Position numbers and translations under genes: made by a program. Shown piece after piece: positions 7,392-15,465 of a DNA stretch of 58,855 bases. Position 1 is the stretch's first letter. Every line of letters starts with the position of its first letter. The notes below the pieces were generated by a model. The model worked only from the letters and a program-made list of their open reading frames with translations. It was not told the origin of the DNA and made no database searches. The DNA is from a virus, in IMG/VR virus record IMGVR_UViG_3300036915_000009, positions 1 through 58,855 of that record; one strand, given 5' to 3'.

Positions 7392-7622
7392 TCACGACTC
7401 GGCGCCTTCGATCTGGTCGGCCATGCCGCGCAGTAGCGAAGGCAAGTGGAGGTTAGTCACCGGGCGAGCCGCGACCGAGAAGCCGCCGCCCCGGACGCCT
7501 CCGATCACGATGACGAGCACGGCCACCGCATCCTCGCGCTTCAGCAGCTGCTCGCAATCGGGGCCAAACTTGCCACCACCGGGTTGAGCCGCGCCAAGCG
7601 GTCTGTTGCTCTGGTCGCTCAT
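7392..7622 (-). CDS. Small hypothetical protein
   Basis: The 76-aa product has a polar N-terminus, a hydrophobic strand-like core DAVAVLVIVIGGVRGG and an amphipathic C-terminus. Its start overlaps the stop of the Cys-rich gene upstream on the same strand, which supports a two-gene unit. The hydrophobic stretch is too short and glycine-rich to call a transmembrane helix with confidence. No family is recognised. Confidence 0.45.
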   Translation of the reverse strand: MSDQSNRPLGAAQPGGGKFGPDCEQLLKREDAVAVLVIVIGGVRGGGFSVAARPVTNLHLPSLLRGMADQIEGAES

Positions 7623-7921
7623 GCTGATCTCGAATAGGTGGCGGCGAGGACCTCCGCGCTGAACTGGTCGAACGTCAGCGGACGGCGACCCGCAAGAGCC
7701 GAGTGGTTGGCGCAGAGTACCTGCTGGCCATCAGTGAAGGAGTGCCAGCGCAGCATCCGCGGGTGACTGACCGGGCACACCGCGCAACGCTCTCCAGCCA
7801 CCAGCGAGCCACGGCACTTGCGGACACGGCACCCGGTGCAGACGTTGCCCTTCCCGATGGGGGTGGAGCAGAGTTCGCACTTCTTGGATTCTGTGATCTT
7901 GGTTTCCATAAGTGCACCCAT
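7619..7921 (-). CDS. Small zinc-finger-like protein
   Basis: The product is up to 100 aa with C-x2-C pairs at CELCSTPIGKGNVCTGC and further CRVRKC, ERCAVC and CANH residues, consistent with one or two structural zinc sites. A start at 7909 (METKITES) is as likely as 7921. The codons at 7909 include the GGAAACCAAGA string that serves as a leader elsewhere. It is divergent from the wedge-like gene with only 36 bp between, leaving little room for two promoters. Function unknown. Confidence 0.5.
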   Translation of the reverse strand: MGALMETKITESKKCELCSTPIGKGNVCTGCRVRKCRGSLVAGERCAVCPVSHPRMLRWHSFTDGQQVLCANHSALAGRRPLTFDQFSAEVLAATYSRSA

Positions 7922-7957
7922 GGCAAGTTTTCTGCCGTTGGGCTAGTTTTCCGATCC

Positions 7958-8413
7958 ATGACCGCCTCCGTGCCGCCTGCTGGCTCGACTCCCGCGTCCG
8001 CCTACTCTCTGACGGTGACCCAGCCCCAAGAGCCGCCGCCGGCCATCTTGGCCGATCCCATCGGCATCGACGGCGAGTGGACCGATCTGCTGACCAGCGC
8101 CTCGATCGCCGATGGCATGGCGCGCGAAGCGATGGCCATCGAACGAGCCACGGGCGCGGCGGTGCGGGATCTCGGTCAGCGCTTCCGCTTCCTCAGCCAC
8201 GTGGACGACCAGAGCGATGAGGTGCTGGAGACGATGGCGCGCGAGGCATTCCGGCCTGCGGTGGAGGCCGGAGTGCTCTCACTAGAGCGAGTCTATTCGG
8301 AGGTCGATCCGAGTGACGGCACGCAACTCAATGCGGTGGTCGAATATCGCGATCTGCTCGCGCCGCCATCGGCTGCGTCCCGGCGCATCGAGTTCCCGCT
8401 GGGCACCACGTAA
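7958..8413 (+). CDS. Putative baseplate wedge protein (gp25/gp46-like)
   Basis: In this 151-aa protein, after a Pro-rich N-terminus, residues about 45-130 resemble the GPW/gp25 wedge family. The pattern is ASIADGMAREAMAIERATGA, a short RFRFLSHVDDQSDE segment, then a helix ETMAREAFRPAVEAGVLSLERV and strand NAVVEYRDLL. Mu gp46 belongs to this family and joins gp47 in the baseplate wedge. The assignment is tentative. The gene is on the opposite strand and 7 kb from the gp47-like gene, which is unusual. Its 3' end overlaps the lysozyme-like gene for 132 bp on the other strand. Confidence 0.45.
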   Translation: MTASVPPAGSTPASAYSLTVTQPQEPPPAILADPIGIDGEWTDLLTSASIADGMAREAMAIERATGAAVRDLGQRFRFLSHVDDQSDEVLETMAREAFRPAVEAGVLSLERVYSEVDPSDGTQLNAVVEYRDLLAPPSAASRRIEFPLGTT

Positions 8414-8956
8414 CAAGCGCAGGGTTAGCGCCGCTCGCCGCTCGCCCTCGGGCGATGGGGCACATCGATGACCGCTCGTGTATGCGGTGTGGACTGCAGA
8501 CAACAAGGGACGACCGCGAGCGGTGCCAACGCGTCGAGCGCATAGGCGGCGGGCGGCGACCAGACTGGCGACACCAGCGTCCGCACACAGGCGCGTGGCC
8601 TCCGGATCCACACCAGCCAAGGCCCTCCAACCGGTGGCAGCGAACGCGTCGGGATTGCCACGGTTGATTTGCATGAAGCAGATCGAACGGCCCCGATCGC
8701 CAAGGCGCTCACCGGAGTGCACCCCACGATCGAGCCCACCGCTTTCGCGCGCCGCCGTCGCGGCCACTGCGGCCGCCCACAAGCGTCGTTCGTGACCGGG
8801 CAGATTGCCGGTCATGACGGCCACGTTGATGGCATCGGCGAGCGCTGAAGCCATCACCTCGATCCGCTGTGCTCGGGCTGCCTCAGGCTCGCTCGATCCG
8901 TATGGCGGCGGTACCATCAGCAGCGCTGCCAGGATCCAATGGGCGAGGGGAGTCAT
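8282..8956 (-). CDS. Exported lysozyme/transglycosylase-like endolysin component
   Basis: The 224-aa protein begins with a hydrophobic export signal (LAHWILAALLMVPPPYG). It then shows AAAVAATAARESGGLDR, with the catalytic-type Glu of the lysozyme/SLT superfamily, and GRSICFMQINRGNP, the MQI substrate-binding motif, followed by an Ala-rich helix bundle. It would cleave glycan strands in the periplasm. Its ATG overlaps the preceding stop (ATGA), placing it in the lysis operon after the amidase. The last 44 codons are antisense to the wedge-like gene, so the true C-terminus may be less conserved. Confidence 0.65.
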   Translation of the reverse strand: MTPLAHWILAALLMVPPPYGSSEPEAARAQRIEVMASALADAINVAVMTGNLPGHERRLWAAAVAATAARESGGLDRGVHSGERLGDRGRSICFMQINRGNPDAFAATGWRALAGVDPEATRLCADAGVASLVAARRLCARRVGTARGRPLLSAVHTAYTSGHRCAPSPEGERRAALTLRLLRGAQRELDAPGRSRWRREQIAIFDHRIELRAVTRIDLRIDSL

Positions 8957-9384
8957 CGGTTCCACCGCATCGGAAACTGGAACACCTTCGCCCACGGTTG
9001 CAACTCTGGCGCCTCGCTCCGCTTCTCGTCCGTCACAGGCTCCTCGTGCGCTACGCGACCGAGCCCAACGATCACTTCCGCGAGCTTCCGCGCAGCTCGG
9101 TTAGCGTCGCGCTCAACGTGCTCTCTAACCATGCGAACATACTTTTTACGGTTGAGGCGTGAACGACCATGAAGCGTTCTTCCCTCTTTGACTGCTCTAG
9201 CAAATTGGATTCGGTGCTTCGGAGCAAGCGCTCTGAGAGTTGCGAGTTCCTCTCCCTCAAGTCCGCGTTCAGCTTCCGCAAGCTCCAGATCCAAAGGGCC
9301 ATCACTACAAGCGCCCCATAGGGCCCGAGCACGAGCCCGATCCATTGCTCTAGCGATAGATCGGCGGAGGGCATGAAGCTTCAT
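8953..9384 (-). CDS. Arg-rich ORF overlapping the membrane lysis gene
   Basis: This 143-aa ORF starts in an ATGA overlap with the amidase stop, with AAGGA 7 nt upstream. It ends in an ATGA overlap with the lysozyme-like start, so its junctions look like real translational coupling. The product is very basic and lacks a signal or membrane segment (ARAMDRARARALW, then RRxxR-rich helices). It shares 9072-9374 with the membrane-protein ORF in another frame. In that shared part third positions favour the other frame, while beyond 9071 they favour this one. Either both are used, or the real gene is a shorter 3' part. Confidence 0.45.
   Translation of the reverse strand: MKLHALRRSIARAMDRARARALWGACSDGPLDLELAEAERGLEGEELATLRALAPKHRIQFARAVKEGRTLHGRSRLNRKKYVRMVREHVERDANRAARKLAEVIVGLGRVAHEEPVTDEKRSEAPELQPWAKVFQFPMRWNR
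9072..9374 (-). CDS. Small membrane protein with coiled coil (holin or i-spanin-like)
   Basis: The 100-aa protein has one N-terminal transmembrane helix, IGLVLGPYGALVVMALWIW, followed by a charged heptad-rich helix (KLNADLRERNSQLSERLL) and a Ser/Thr-rich end. One N-terminal anchor plus a coiled coil is the layout of Rz-type inner-membrane spanins and of some holins. Its position between amidase and lysozyme-like genes fits a lysis role. The start at 9374 has no Shine-Dalgarno of its own except the AAGGA shared with the overlapping frame. Codon third positions support this frame. Confidence 0.6.
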   Translation of the reverse strand: MPSADLSLEQWIGLVLGPYGALVVMALWIWSLRKLNADLRERNSQLSERLLRSTESNLLEQSKREERFMVVHASTVKSMFAWLESTLSATLTELRGSSRK

Positions 9385-10190
9385 GCTAGCATCCTTGTTT
9401 GTTGCACGATGCGATCGAGGTAGGAAGCCATCGGGAACTTTGAGCCGGGGTCGGTGTGGGTGCTTTTCCCCCACGCCTTGGTTACGTCCCAATGGGTCGT
9501 AATGCCCCACGCCCCATAGTAGATCTTAGTGGCGTCCACATAGCGGATCGGGATCCGGAAGCGTGAACAGAGCTGCGCCGAGAGCTGCGCCGAGAGATCG
9601 AGCATTCGCTGCGAAAATGGATCCTCCCACTGCGCCGAGCTCTGGCGAGAATAGCCGGCATGTTCAAGGCCGATTCCAACACGATTGGCACCCGGTGCGT
9701 GCCACGCGATCCGATCGGGAGGAACGCACGAGATCACCGTCCGATCGTCAATGCAGTAGTGGGCGCTAGCGCGCGGAGGTGGGCCCTTCTGCCCAGCGAA
9801 CCAGCGAGAGCAACTTTCTGCCGTCGTGGAAGCCTCCGGCGCTTCCATGACGTGGATCACGATCAGCCGCTTTTCTTGCGGACCGACCCAACGCGTCCAG
9901 TTCGCCGCCTCGATGTACGGCAGTGATCGGTGATCCTCTAGCGGCTCGATGACGACGCTGATCGGGGGCGCATCGATCATGGCGATCGTCTTAGGTCCGA
10001 CGATCCCATCTGGATCGAGTCCTCGCTCGGCTTGCCACGCGATCGTGAAGTTGTGCGTCTGCCCGCCGAACACCCCATCGACGAGGACCGGATACTCATC
10101 GCCTTCGAGCACCTCTTGCCAGCTGTAGACATCGTCGCCCGTGTCACCCTTGTGCAAGCGTGCTCGCCACTTGGTGTGATGGAGCTTCAT
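9381..10190 (-). CDS. N-acetylmuramoyl-L-alanine amidase endolysin
   Basis: The 269-aa protein has an N-terminal peptidoglycan-binding repeat (HKGDTGDDVYSWQEVL, VDGVFGGQTHNFTIAWQ, GLDPDGIVGPKT). An Amidase_2/PGRP-like domain follows from about residue 90: LIVIHVMEA with the first zinc-ligand His, SAHYCIDD, IAWHAPGANRVGIGLEH, and a C-terminal THTDPGSKFP with the second zinc ligands. It cuts the MurNAc-L-Ala bond. The start at 10190 matches the natural N-terminus; AGGAG lies very close, and a TTG at 10208 is an alternative. It heads the minus-strand lysis operon. Confidence 0.87.
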   Translation of the reverse strand: MKLHHTKWRARLHKGDTGDDVYSWQEVLEGDEYPVLVDGVFGGQTHNFTIAWQAERGLDPDGIVGPKTIAMIDAPPISVVIEPLEDHRSLPYIEAANWTRWVGPQEKRLIVIHVMEAPEASTTAESCSRWFAGQKGPPPRASAHYCIDDRTVISCVPPDRIAWHAPGANRVGIGLEHAGYSRQSSAQWEDPFSQRMLDLSAQLSAQLCSRFRIPIRYVDATKIYYGAWGITTHWDVTKAWGKSTHTDPGSKFPMASYLDRIVQQTRMLA

Positions 10191-10403
10191 GGCTCCTAAG
10201 GGTGCCAACCACTGGCGCGGATAGCAAAGGGAGAACCGGGAGCGCCGCCCCTAGGAACCAACGTCCACCATCCGTCGAGAGCACACCCTAACCAGGCGCG
10301 GAAAAGATGAGCTAACGAGCAGAACTGGAATCAATTCCGAGAGCAATGCCTCCCGGACTCCCTTCAAGCGTTCAAGGTACCGAGCGCGGTCCTGGCTCTC
10401 AAG

Positions 10404-10417
10404 CGATCGGCCGATCG
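10404..10417. repeat. CGATCGGCCGATCG palindrome
   Basis: A perfect 14-bp palindrome lies 14 bp from the GATCCATGGATC copy, in the 257-bp gap between the lysis operon start and the end of the tail-fibre operon. The gap otherwise holds no credible gene. Together the two palindromes could form a regulatory cluster for the lysis promoter; this is inferred. Confidence 0.4.
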
Positions 10418-10431
10418 GTGGTGCGCTTTGC

Positions 10432-10443
10432 GATCCATGGATC
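10432..10443. repeat. GATCCATGGATC palindrome, copy 2
   Basis: Exact copy, extended to a 16-bp palindrome (GCGATCCATGGATCGC). It starts 4 nt beyond the stop codon of the last tail-fibre gene of the late operon. The stem available to RNA would be only 4 bp, so it is better explained as a protein site than as a terminator. Confidence 0.75.
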
Positions 10444-10447
10444 GCTT

Positions 10448-11224
10448 TTAGGTCCCGATCTCGAAGGGACCGTCGGGCAGTATATCGCCGGGAACAAAGT
10501 TGCTTCCGGTCGCATCGTTGCCGTCGCTACCGTGGTCGGTGATCGTTGTGAGCGAGTCGGTGTTGTCGAGCTTGAGCCATTTGTCGGGGGCGGGGGCCGT
10601 GGCTAGGTTGTTCAAATCAGGCGGAGCGCCGTTGTTGTAAACCTCGCCAACGTGCGTCGCGGTCAGCTCGCTTGTCCACATTGCCGCGTGGGCAAAGCGA
10701 GCCGTCGCTCTATTCGCTAGATCGCTGTAACCAGGGCGCCCGATGTACCAAGGCTCGCTTCCGATCAGGCTTGCTGGAGAGTCGTCAACGAGGACGCCGG
10801 TCGTTTTCTGGACGGCGTTGCGAAAGAAGCTGAAGTTTGCCGCCGTCGACCCGCTCGCCTTCGTGACTACGATATTGATCCATTCGTCGACGCCGACGAT
10901 CGGGCGGCAATCGGCATGTGCGATCTGTTTGTCGCCGCTTCTTTCGATCCAAACTGCACATTGTTCTGTAGGCGAAAGAGGGATCCCCGTGAAGCTCGCC
11001 GGAGTGGCAAGCTCTAGCGTGATGCCGAGGAAAGAACCGCTCATTTTCGAGAACGAGAGCGAACCGACGTCATCGAGGTTCTTGACCCAGATCGACCACG
11101 TGAAAGCATCACCATGATCGAAGTCGAGCACGTCACCCAAATTGATGGCTTGCGAGTTCGCGAAGCGGAAGCTGTAGCCTCGGGGTGGTCGCACACACCG
11201 GCCTTCGAATACGCCGAAGCTCAT
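10448..11224 (-). CDS. LamG/concanavalin-like tail protein
   Basis: The 258-aa protein has a laminin-G/concanavalin A-like sandwich pattern. It includes AINLGDVLDFDHGDAFTWSI, LSFSKMSGSFLGITLEL, DEWINIVVTKASGS, FRNAVQKTTGVLVD, WYIGRPGYSDL, FAHAAMWTSELTATHVGE and a closing WLKLDNTDSLTTITDHGSD. Such domains bind carbohydrates and often decorate fibres or act as receptor-binding tips. It is the last gene of the late operon, with a start overlapping the previous stop and a GATCCATGGATC palindrome just after its own stop. Confidence 0.7.
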   Translation of the reverse strand: MSFGVFEGRCVRPPRGYSFRFANSQAINLGDVLDFDHGDAFTWSIWVKNLDDVGSLSFSKMSGSFLGITLELATPASFTGIPLSPTEQCAVWIERSGDKQIAHADCRPIVGVDEWINIVVTKASGSTAANFSFFRNAVQKTTGVLVDDSPASLIGSEPWYIGRPGYSDLANRATARFAHAAMWTSELTATHVGEVYNNGAPPDLNNLATAPAPDKWLKLDNTDSLTTITDHGSDGNDATGSNFVPGDILPDGPFEIGT

Positions 11225-12120
11225 GACGGGATCGGCTTTCGTGAATACCCTATGTAGCGGGCGAAGCTGACGGTGTTTGCGGACTGGTTGTCGATCTCGA
11301 CGGTCACATCGTTGCCGGAGACATCGACGGTGACCGAGTAATTGCCCCCGATCGGCTCCTCCACTGGCGCCTGCGCTGGCTGGTAGTGGATGACCGCCCC
11401 GCCACCGTCGCGATACGCCTCCACCTGCTGGCGGTAGGTGTAATACTCGACGGCCGTGGGGTCCTTGATCGTGACCTCCACCGTGATGGTGTACCAGTAG
11501 CCGTCTTCCAGTGTGAGAGCGACACTGTCCTGGGTGGAGGTCGCCATGTCGTCCCGATCGAAAGCGGTCGGGAGCACCAGCAACTCATAGCCATCACCCA
11601 GCTGGTAGGTGCTCTGCCCAGCCACATCGGCTAGGTCACTCAGCGCGCCAGCCCAGCCGTCAACTTCAAACTGGGCGACTTCGGTGCACACGATCTTGCG
11701 CGTGCTCAGCCCCGTGGGGATGTAAATTCCGCGTTCGTGAATGAGCGTCGGATCGGCAACCGCGGTGCCGTTCGGAAGCTGACGGACGCCGCCATTGACC
11801 ACGCACCGCAGGATCCAGGAGTGAACTCCGCTCGATGGCAGTGTGATCTGGACGGTTCCGTCGACCGTGGCGGGCGAAACCGTCTGCCCGTTCGTCGCGC
11901 CCACGATCGTCAGCTCCGGCGCGCCCTTGCTCGCCCGTGGCGGGTTGGCCGCAATGCCCAGATCAGGATCGAAGCCATCAGCATCGAACACCTGGAAGGC
12001 AACCGAGTTGACGCCCACCGGAGGCGAAGCGCGCAGCCCGATCGTCAGGACTTCGCTATTGGTGGCTGAATAGCCACGGTCGCCGCCGTCGGCGTTGATG
12101 TCGAATAGTGGGCTGGGCAC
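11221..12120 (-). CDS. Putative tail-fibre or appendage protein
   Basis: The 299-aa beta-rich protein has a repeated Gly/Val/Thr pattern. One region looks like an Ig-type or carbohydrate-binding fold (LTLEDGYWYTITVEVTIKD, NYSVTVDVSGNDVTVEI). Another resembles a short collar domain (LIHERGIYIPTGLSTRKI). No specific family is recognised. Its place between small fibre-type genes and a LamG-domain gene suggests a virion appendage. Confidence 0.55.
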   Translation of the reverse strand: MPSPLFDINADGGDRGYSATNSEVLTIGLRASPPVGVNSVAFQVFDADGFDPDLGIAANPPRASKGAPELTIVGATNGQTVSPATVDGTVQITLPSSGVHSWILRCVVNGGVRQLPNGTAVADPTLIHERGIYIPTGLSTRKIVCTEVAQFEVDGWAGALSDLADVAGQSTYQLGDGYELLVLPTAFDRDDMATSTQDSVALTLEDGYWYTITVEVTIKDPTAVEYYTYRQQVEAYRDGGGAVIHYQPAQAPVEEPIGGNYSVTVDVSGNDVTVEIDNQSANTVSFARYIGYSRKPIPS

Positions 12121-12174
12121 GCGATCCTCCGCTGGTGAAAAACCCGCGCCCGGCTTTCGCGGTTCAGCCTACCA

Positions 12175-12519
12175 TCAGGCGCGCGTTCGGTCGCCGGCAA
12201 TGTCCAACGTCAGCGAGCCAAACCATTGGTTGTGAAATTGCTCGGCGAGGCGCACGAGGTGCGAGCCCCCTTCACGGGGCAGGAACGTAAGCCCGGACGG
12301 CTGAAAGCGCCGGAACACGGTGCGAGTCACCTGCTCGCCGCTCGGCCCGGTTACTGTGAATTCCAGCGGCAAGACCACGCCCTCGGGCAACGTGGCGGAG
12401 TAGTCGACCGAGATCAGCACTGGCGTGAAGGTCTGCAGCAACTGATCGCTATCGGTCAGAGTGACGCGGATCCGATCCTCGCCATAGTAGCTCGGCGAGA
12501 TCTCATCGAGGAAGCTCAT
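12175..12519 (-). CDS. Hypothetical beta-rich tail-region protein
   Basis: The 114-aa product is rich in alternating hydrophobic strands (RIRVTLTDSDQLLQTFTPVLI, LEFTVTGPSGEQVTRTV, SGLTFLPREGGSHLVRL), consistent with a small Ig-like domain. It starts in an ATGA overlap with the preceding gene, whose C-terminus has a similar character. The two may form a paired structural unit such as a fibre adaptor. No named family is recognised. Confidence 0.55.
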   Translation of the reverse strand: MSFLDEISPSYYGEDRIRVTLTDSDQLLQTFTPVLISVDYSATLPEGVVLPLEFTVTGPSGEQVTRTVFRRFQPSGLTFLPREGGSHLVRLAEQFHNQWFGSLTLDIAGDRTRA

Positions 12520-12896
12520 GGGTCCACCACATCCAGGTGCATGAAGACTCGGCCATGGTTGGGGCGCGCGAGCACGATCGTGTAATGACCGGCAGCTGTA
12601 GGCGTGAAGGTTTGCACGCTGGACTGACCAGCGGCGCCCGTGAACACCGGGATCGTCGTGAAAGGCCACTCCACCGGCGTCGCAGTGAACAGCTCTCCGC
12701 CTAGGTTCGAGTCCACCTCACCCGCTACGCCATCGACTGATGCCGTCACAGTGATGGGCGTGCCCGTCGTGCCCACGCGGCGACGGTGAGGCAGGTTCGC
12801 CGCGGTGTTGGTGCGATCCGGCTTACTCGCGGTGGCCGGATCACTCCAGACGGCGGAGGTCACTCCCGAGGTGAATGCAACGGTAAAGTCAGCCAT
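12516..12896 (-). CDS. Hypothetical Ig-like tail-region protein
   Basis: The 126-aa product has strands VTSAVWSDPATASKPD, TGTPITVTASVDGVAG and SVQTFTPTAAGHYTIVLARP, the last resembling the closing strands of bacterial Ig-like domains. It overlaps the next gene by ATGA. A virion-surface role is likely from context; it is not named with confidence. Confidence 0.55.
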   Translation of the reverse strand: MADFTVAFTSGVTSAVWSDPATASKPDRTNTAANLPHRRRVGTTGTPITVTASVDGVAGEVDSNLGGELFTATPVEWPFTTIPVFTGAAGQSSVQTFTPTAAGHYTIVLARPNHGRVFMHLDVVDP

Positions 12897-12912
12897 GGCG
12901 GCGCCGGCCCCT

Positions 12913-13197
12913 TCAGTCCTGTGCTACGTCCGGATCTTCCTCGTCGCGTTGCACGGTCAACGCCCCGAAGGCCTCCCGAGTGGCGCGGAGATCGTCGATC
13001 TTTTCCTGGCACTTCACCCGCTCCGCTTCCAGTGCCGCCACATGCTTGCTCAGCTTCGCGATTTGGCGATCGAGGGTTTGGATGTCCAGCAGCTGCACCG
13101 AGGTCCCGAGCGTCACCACCGCGTGCCGGCTACCAATGCGCCGCAGCTTCGGGGGGATGTGATCGCCGACGCGGGCAAGCTTCTTCTTCGTGGCCAT
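12913..13197 (-). CDS. Small coiled-coil protein
   Basis: In this 94-aa product, residues about 35-75 form a heptad-type helix (DRQIAKLSKHVAALEAERVK, CQEKIDDLRAT). The N-terminus is basic and the C-terminus acidic. It sits between a beta-helical fibre gene and small Ig-like genes. A trimerisation or chaperone-like role for the fibre is plausible, but only from context. Confidence 0.55.
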   Translation of the reverse strand: MATKKKLARVGDHIPPKLRRIGSRHAVVTLGTSVQLLDIQTLDRQIAKLSKHVAALEAERVKCQEKIDDLRATREAFGALTVQRDEEDPDVAQD

Positions 13198-13200
13198 GGT

Positions 13201-14229
13201 CTACAGAACCTCCTGTGTTTGACGCATCCGATTGCGCCGATAGGTCACCGACACCGAGAGAACGTCCAGCTGATCGTCGAACGAATCCGTTCCCGACTCG
13301 CCAATGATGCGGATCTTGATCCGATGACCGCTGACGATGGTGTGTGAGAGCGAGCCGACCGTGATGTCGTGCGCCGCATCATAGGCGGCTTGGCTTGCTG
13401 GCGCGTCCGTCGTGGATCCGAGCGCGCTGGAGGTGCCCGTGCTCTGGGTGATGTCGTCCACGAACACCTGCGGCGGAAACTCTGGGATGTCGGAGTGGGT
13501 GCCACCAGCAACTCTCACGGTTACGCTCTCCAGCACATCGCCAGGGCTCAGGCGAATCGGCATTGAGAGCTGCTTCGCTATGCTGGTGTCGGAGTTGACC
13601 CAGCGGAGGCCAGACATCACCCAACCAACCGTTGCCGAGCTGCCCGCCTGCGTTGCGACGCCGTCCTCGAGTGGCACGTATCCGGTGCGAACGCTCGGCA
13701 CATCGATCTGAATGGTTTCCTGCTCGCCGATCAGGAAGGTGGCGGTCGATTTTACGTCCAGCGTTGCCGTCGAGAGTAGGCTGGTGGTCGTTCCGGCCCC
13801 GAGTTGCAAAGCACCTGTGGCGCCTTGTTCGAGCAGAAAGGTGGCGCCGTTCTCGATCGTCAGATCACTGCCGAGTTCGAAAAGCACGGCTCCGCCATCT
13901 TCGACGGTTACCAATCCACCGCTTCCGACGGCGGCATCCCCGTCGATCGTCAGCAGGCCGCCTGCCTCCACCAGCAACTCTGCAGTGGACTCGATGACGA
14001 GGTTTGCGGTGCCGAGCACGGTCAGCTCGCCGCCGGCAACGATGTCGATATCATCGCTGTCCAGGCGGACATCGTCGCCCGTGAAGATGAGCGGAGCGCT
14101 CAGGCTGTAGGTGCCGCCTGCAGCACCATCAACGGCCTTGAGTAGCTCGGTTTGCAGATGGGTGACCTGGGTTGAGGTCAGGAGATCCTGCAGCGCCCAG
14201 CCGCCGCTTTTCGCTGCTGTCAGTGTCAT
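13201..14229 (-). CDS. Tail fibre protein with beta-solenoid repeats
   Basis: The 342-aa product has residues about 50-180 made of short repeats of the form LTVxGxAxLVIExxAxLxVExGG, a right-handed beta-solenoid-like pattern seen in trimeric tail fibres. A C-terminal globular domain follows (GWVMSGLRWVNSDTS, VTVRVAGGTHSDIPEFP). It follows the gp48-like gene, the usual position of the first fibre gene in Mu-like phages. Receptor binding is inferred. Confidence 0.65.
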   Translation of the reverse strand: MTLTAAKSGGWALQDLLTSTQVTHLQTELLKAVDGAAGGTYSLSAPLIFTGDDVRLDSDDIDIVAGGELTVLGTANLVIESTAELLVEAGGLLTIDGDAAVGSGGLVTVEDGGAVLFELGSDLTIENGATFLLEQGATGALQLGAGTTTSLLSTATLDVKSTATFLIGEQETIQIDVPSVRTGYVPLEDGVATQAGSSATVGWVMSGLRWVNSDTSIAKQLSMPIRLSPGDVLESVTVRVAGGTHSDIPEFPPQVFVDDITQSTGTSSALGSTTDAPASQAAYDAAHDITVGSLSHTIVSGHRIKIRIIGESGTDSFDDQLDVLSVSVTYRRNRMRQTQEVL

Positions 14230-14239
14230 CGTTCGATCC

Positions 14240-14947
14240 TCATGATCCGAAGCTCGTTAGGTCCAGCAGGTCGACGTCCAGCACGAAGCCGACGCTGGTG
14301 GTGGTGCCGAAGCGTTCCCAGGCTGGGAGCATATCACCGAGCAGCTTGTTCGCGGCGATCAACGCTTTCTTGTCCGCTGTGCTCGGCGCCACGCCCGCGC
14401 CAATGTCCAGCAGGACGAACCAAATGTAATCTTGGGCGTAGTTGGGCAGACGGCTCGACTTGCGCCCGCCTCCGAACGGCTCGCTCGCTGTGTAGTCCTC
14501 GAATGCTCGACCGGGATGGGTGGTGTCGGTCTTGGCTCGGTTGATGGTCAGTACCGCGAAACGCGGATCGATGCGCTGGAGCTCCGCCTCCACGTTGGGC
14601 ACGGTGGCCTCGGGGTTGCGCCGATAGCGCCGGGCAATCGTGGCTCGGCGCTCCTCGGTACTGTCGGCGGGGCTGCTCGTGGTCAGAAACAGCCGCTCAT
14701 AGTAATTGAGCAGGTCGGTCGCCAGCGACGGGAACACCTGCAGCACCGCGCGCTCGCCGAACGTGCTCGCTGCGCCGATGCCGACGGCTTTCGCTTGGCG
14801 CCACAAGCCGTCGACGGTGTTGTCTTCATTGTCGGCGGCGCCCCCTTTGCCCGCGTTCGCGCGCAACGCGAGGTAGACGGTCTCGATGGCCGTCTCGCCG
14901 CCACCGAACTCGATGGGAAAGGGGTTATGCCAGCCGAACCCGCCCAT
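14240..14947 (-). CDS. Mu gp48-like tail protein
   Basis: The 235-aa product contains LLNYYERLFLTTSSPADST, RRATIARRYRRNPEATVPN and VEAELQRIDPRFAVLTI, matching the layout of gp48-like (DUF2313-type) proteins that link the baseplate wedge to fibres. The C-terminus adds ADKKALIAANKLLGDMLPAWERFG, a helical tail often seen in the family. It lies two genes after the gp47-like wedge gene, consistent with Mu order, with one extra gene between. Confidence 0.7.
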   Translation of the reverse strand: MGGFGWHNPFPIEFGGGETAIETVYLALRANAGKGGAADNEDNTVDGLWRQAKAVGIGAASTFGERAVLQVFPSLATDLLNYYERLFLTTSSPADSTEERRATIARRYRRNPEATVPNVEAELQRIDPRFAVLTINRAKTDTTHPGRAFEDYTASEPFGGGRKSSRLPNYAQDYIWFVLLDIGAGVAPSTADKKALIAANKLLGDMLPAWERFGTTTSVGFVLDVDLLDLTSFGS

Positions 14948-14950
14948 GCA

Positions 14951-15451
14951 TCAGCCGATCCAGATGGCGACGTCGTTGCCGTCTTCCAGCGCGTCCGATG
15001 CATCGAACACGCAAACCTTCACGCCGTTGGCGGTGCCGGACAGCGGCGTCACCATGACCGACTTGCGTACCGCAAGGCTGGGCGTCACCACGACGCCAAA
15101 GCCCCACGAGAAGCTGAGCGCCACCGAGTTGCCGTCCTTGTCCGTCACCGGCGTGGTGTATTCCACATCGTAGTTCCCCGTGGCCTGTTTGGTCAGGCTC
15201 GGATCGTTGAAGGGTGAAGCAGTCAAGCCGGAGGGGTTCCACGCTTCGGCGCGCGAGATGACCGCGGGCGAGGTGTCGGCACTGAAGCTCAGAAACGCCA
15301 GCGGCGTCACGACGCCCAAGCCGGCGAGCTGAAACTTCATGAGATTGAACCGCGCCGCCGAAAGTGCTCTCGACGGGTCGCGAACCGGGTACACGTCCAC
15401 CGCATCGGGGCCGAGAGCGGCAAGGTCTGGACGGTTCGGGAAGCTAGTCAT
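14951..15451 (-). CDS. Hypothetical structural protein between gp47 and gp48 homologues
   Basis: The 166-aa protein is mostly beta-structured (YDVEYTTPVTDKDGNSVAL, WGFGVVVTPSLAVRKSVMV) with a short N-terminal arm DPSRALSAARFNLMKF. It occupies a slot that is empty in Mu and is spaced 3 nt from the gp48-like start. It may be an added baseplate component; no family is recognised. Confidence 0.5.
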   Translation of the reverse strand: MTSFPNRPDLAALGPDAVDVYPVRDPSRALSAARFNLMKFQLAGLGVVTPLAFLSFSADTSPAVISRAEAWNPSGLTASPFNDPSLTKQATGNYDVEYTTPVTDKDGNSVALSFSWGFGVVVTPSLAVRKSVMVTPLSGTANGVKVCVFDASDALEDGNDVAIWIG

Positions 15452-15465
15452 GCGGGGGGCGCCTT

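Noticed and set aside
10432-10443. GATCCATGGATC as intrinsic terminator
   Set aside because: Only a 4-bp stem with a 4-nt loop is possible and no T-run follows consistently.
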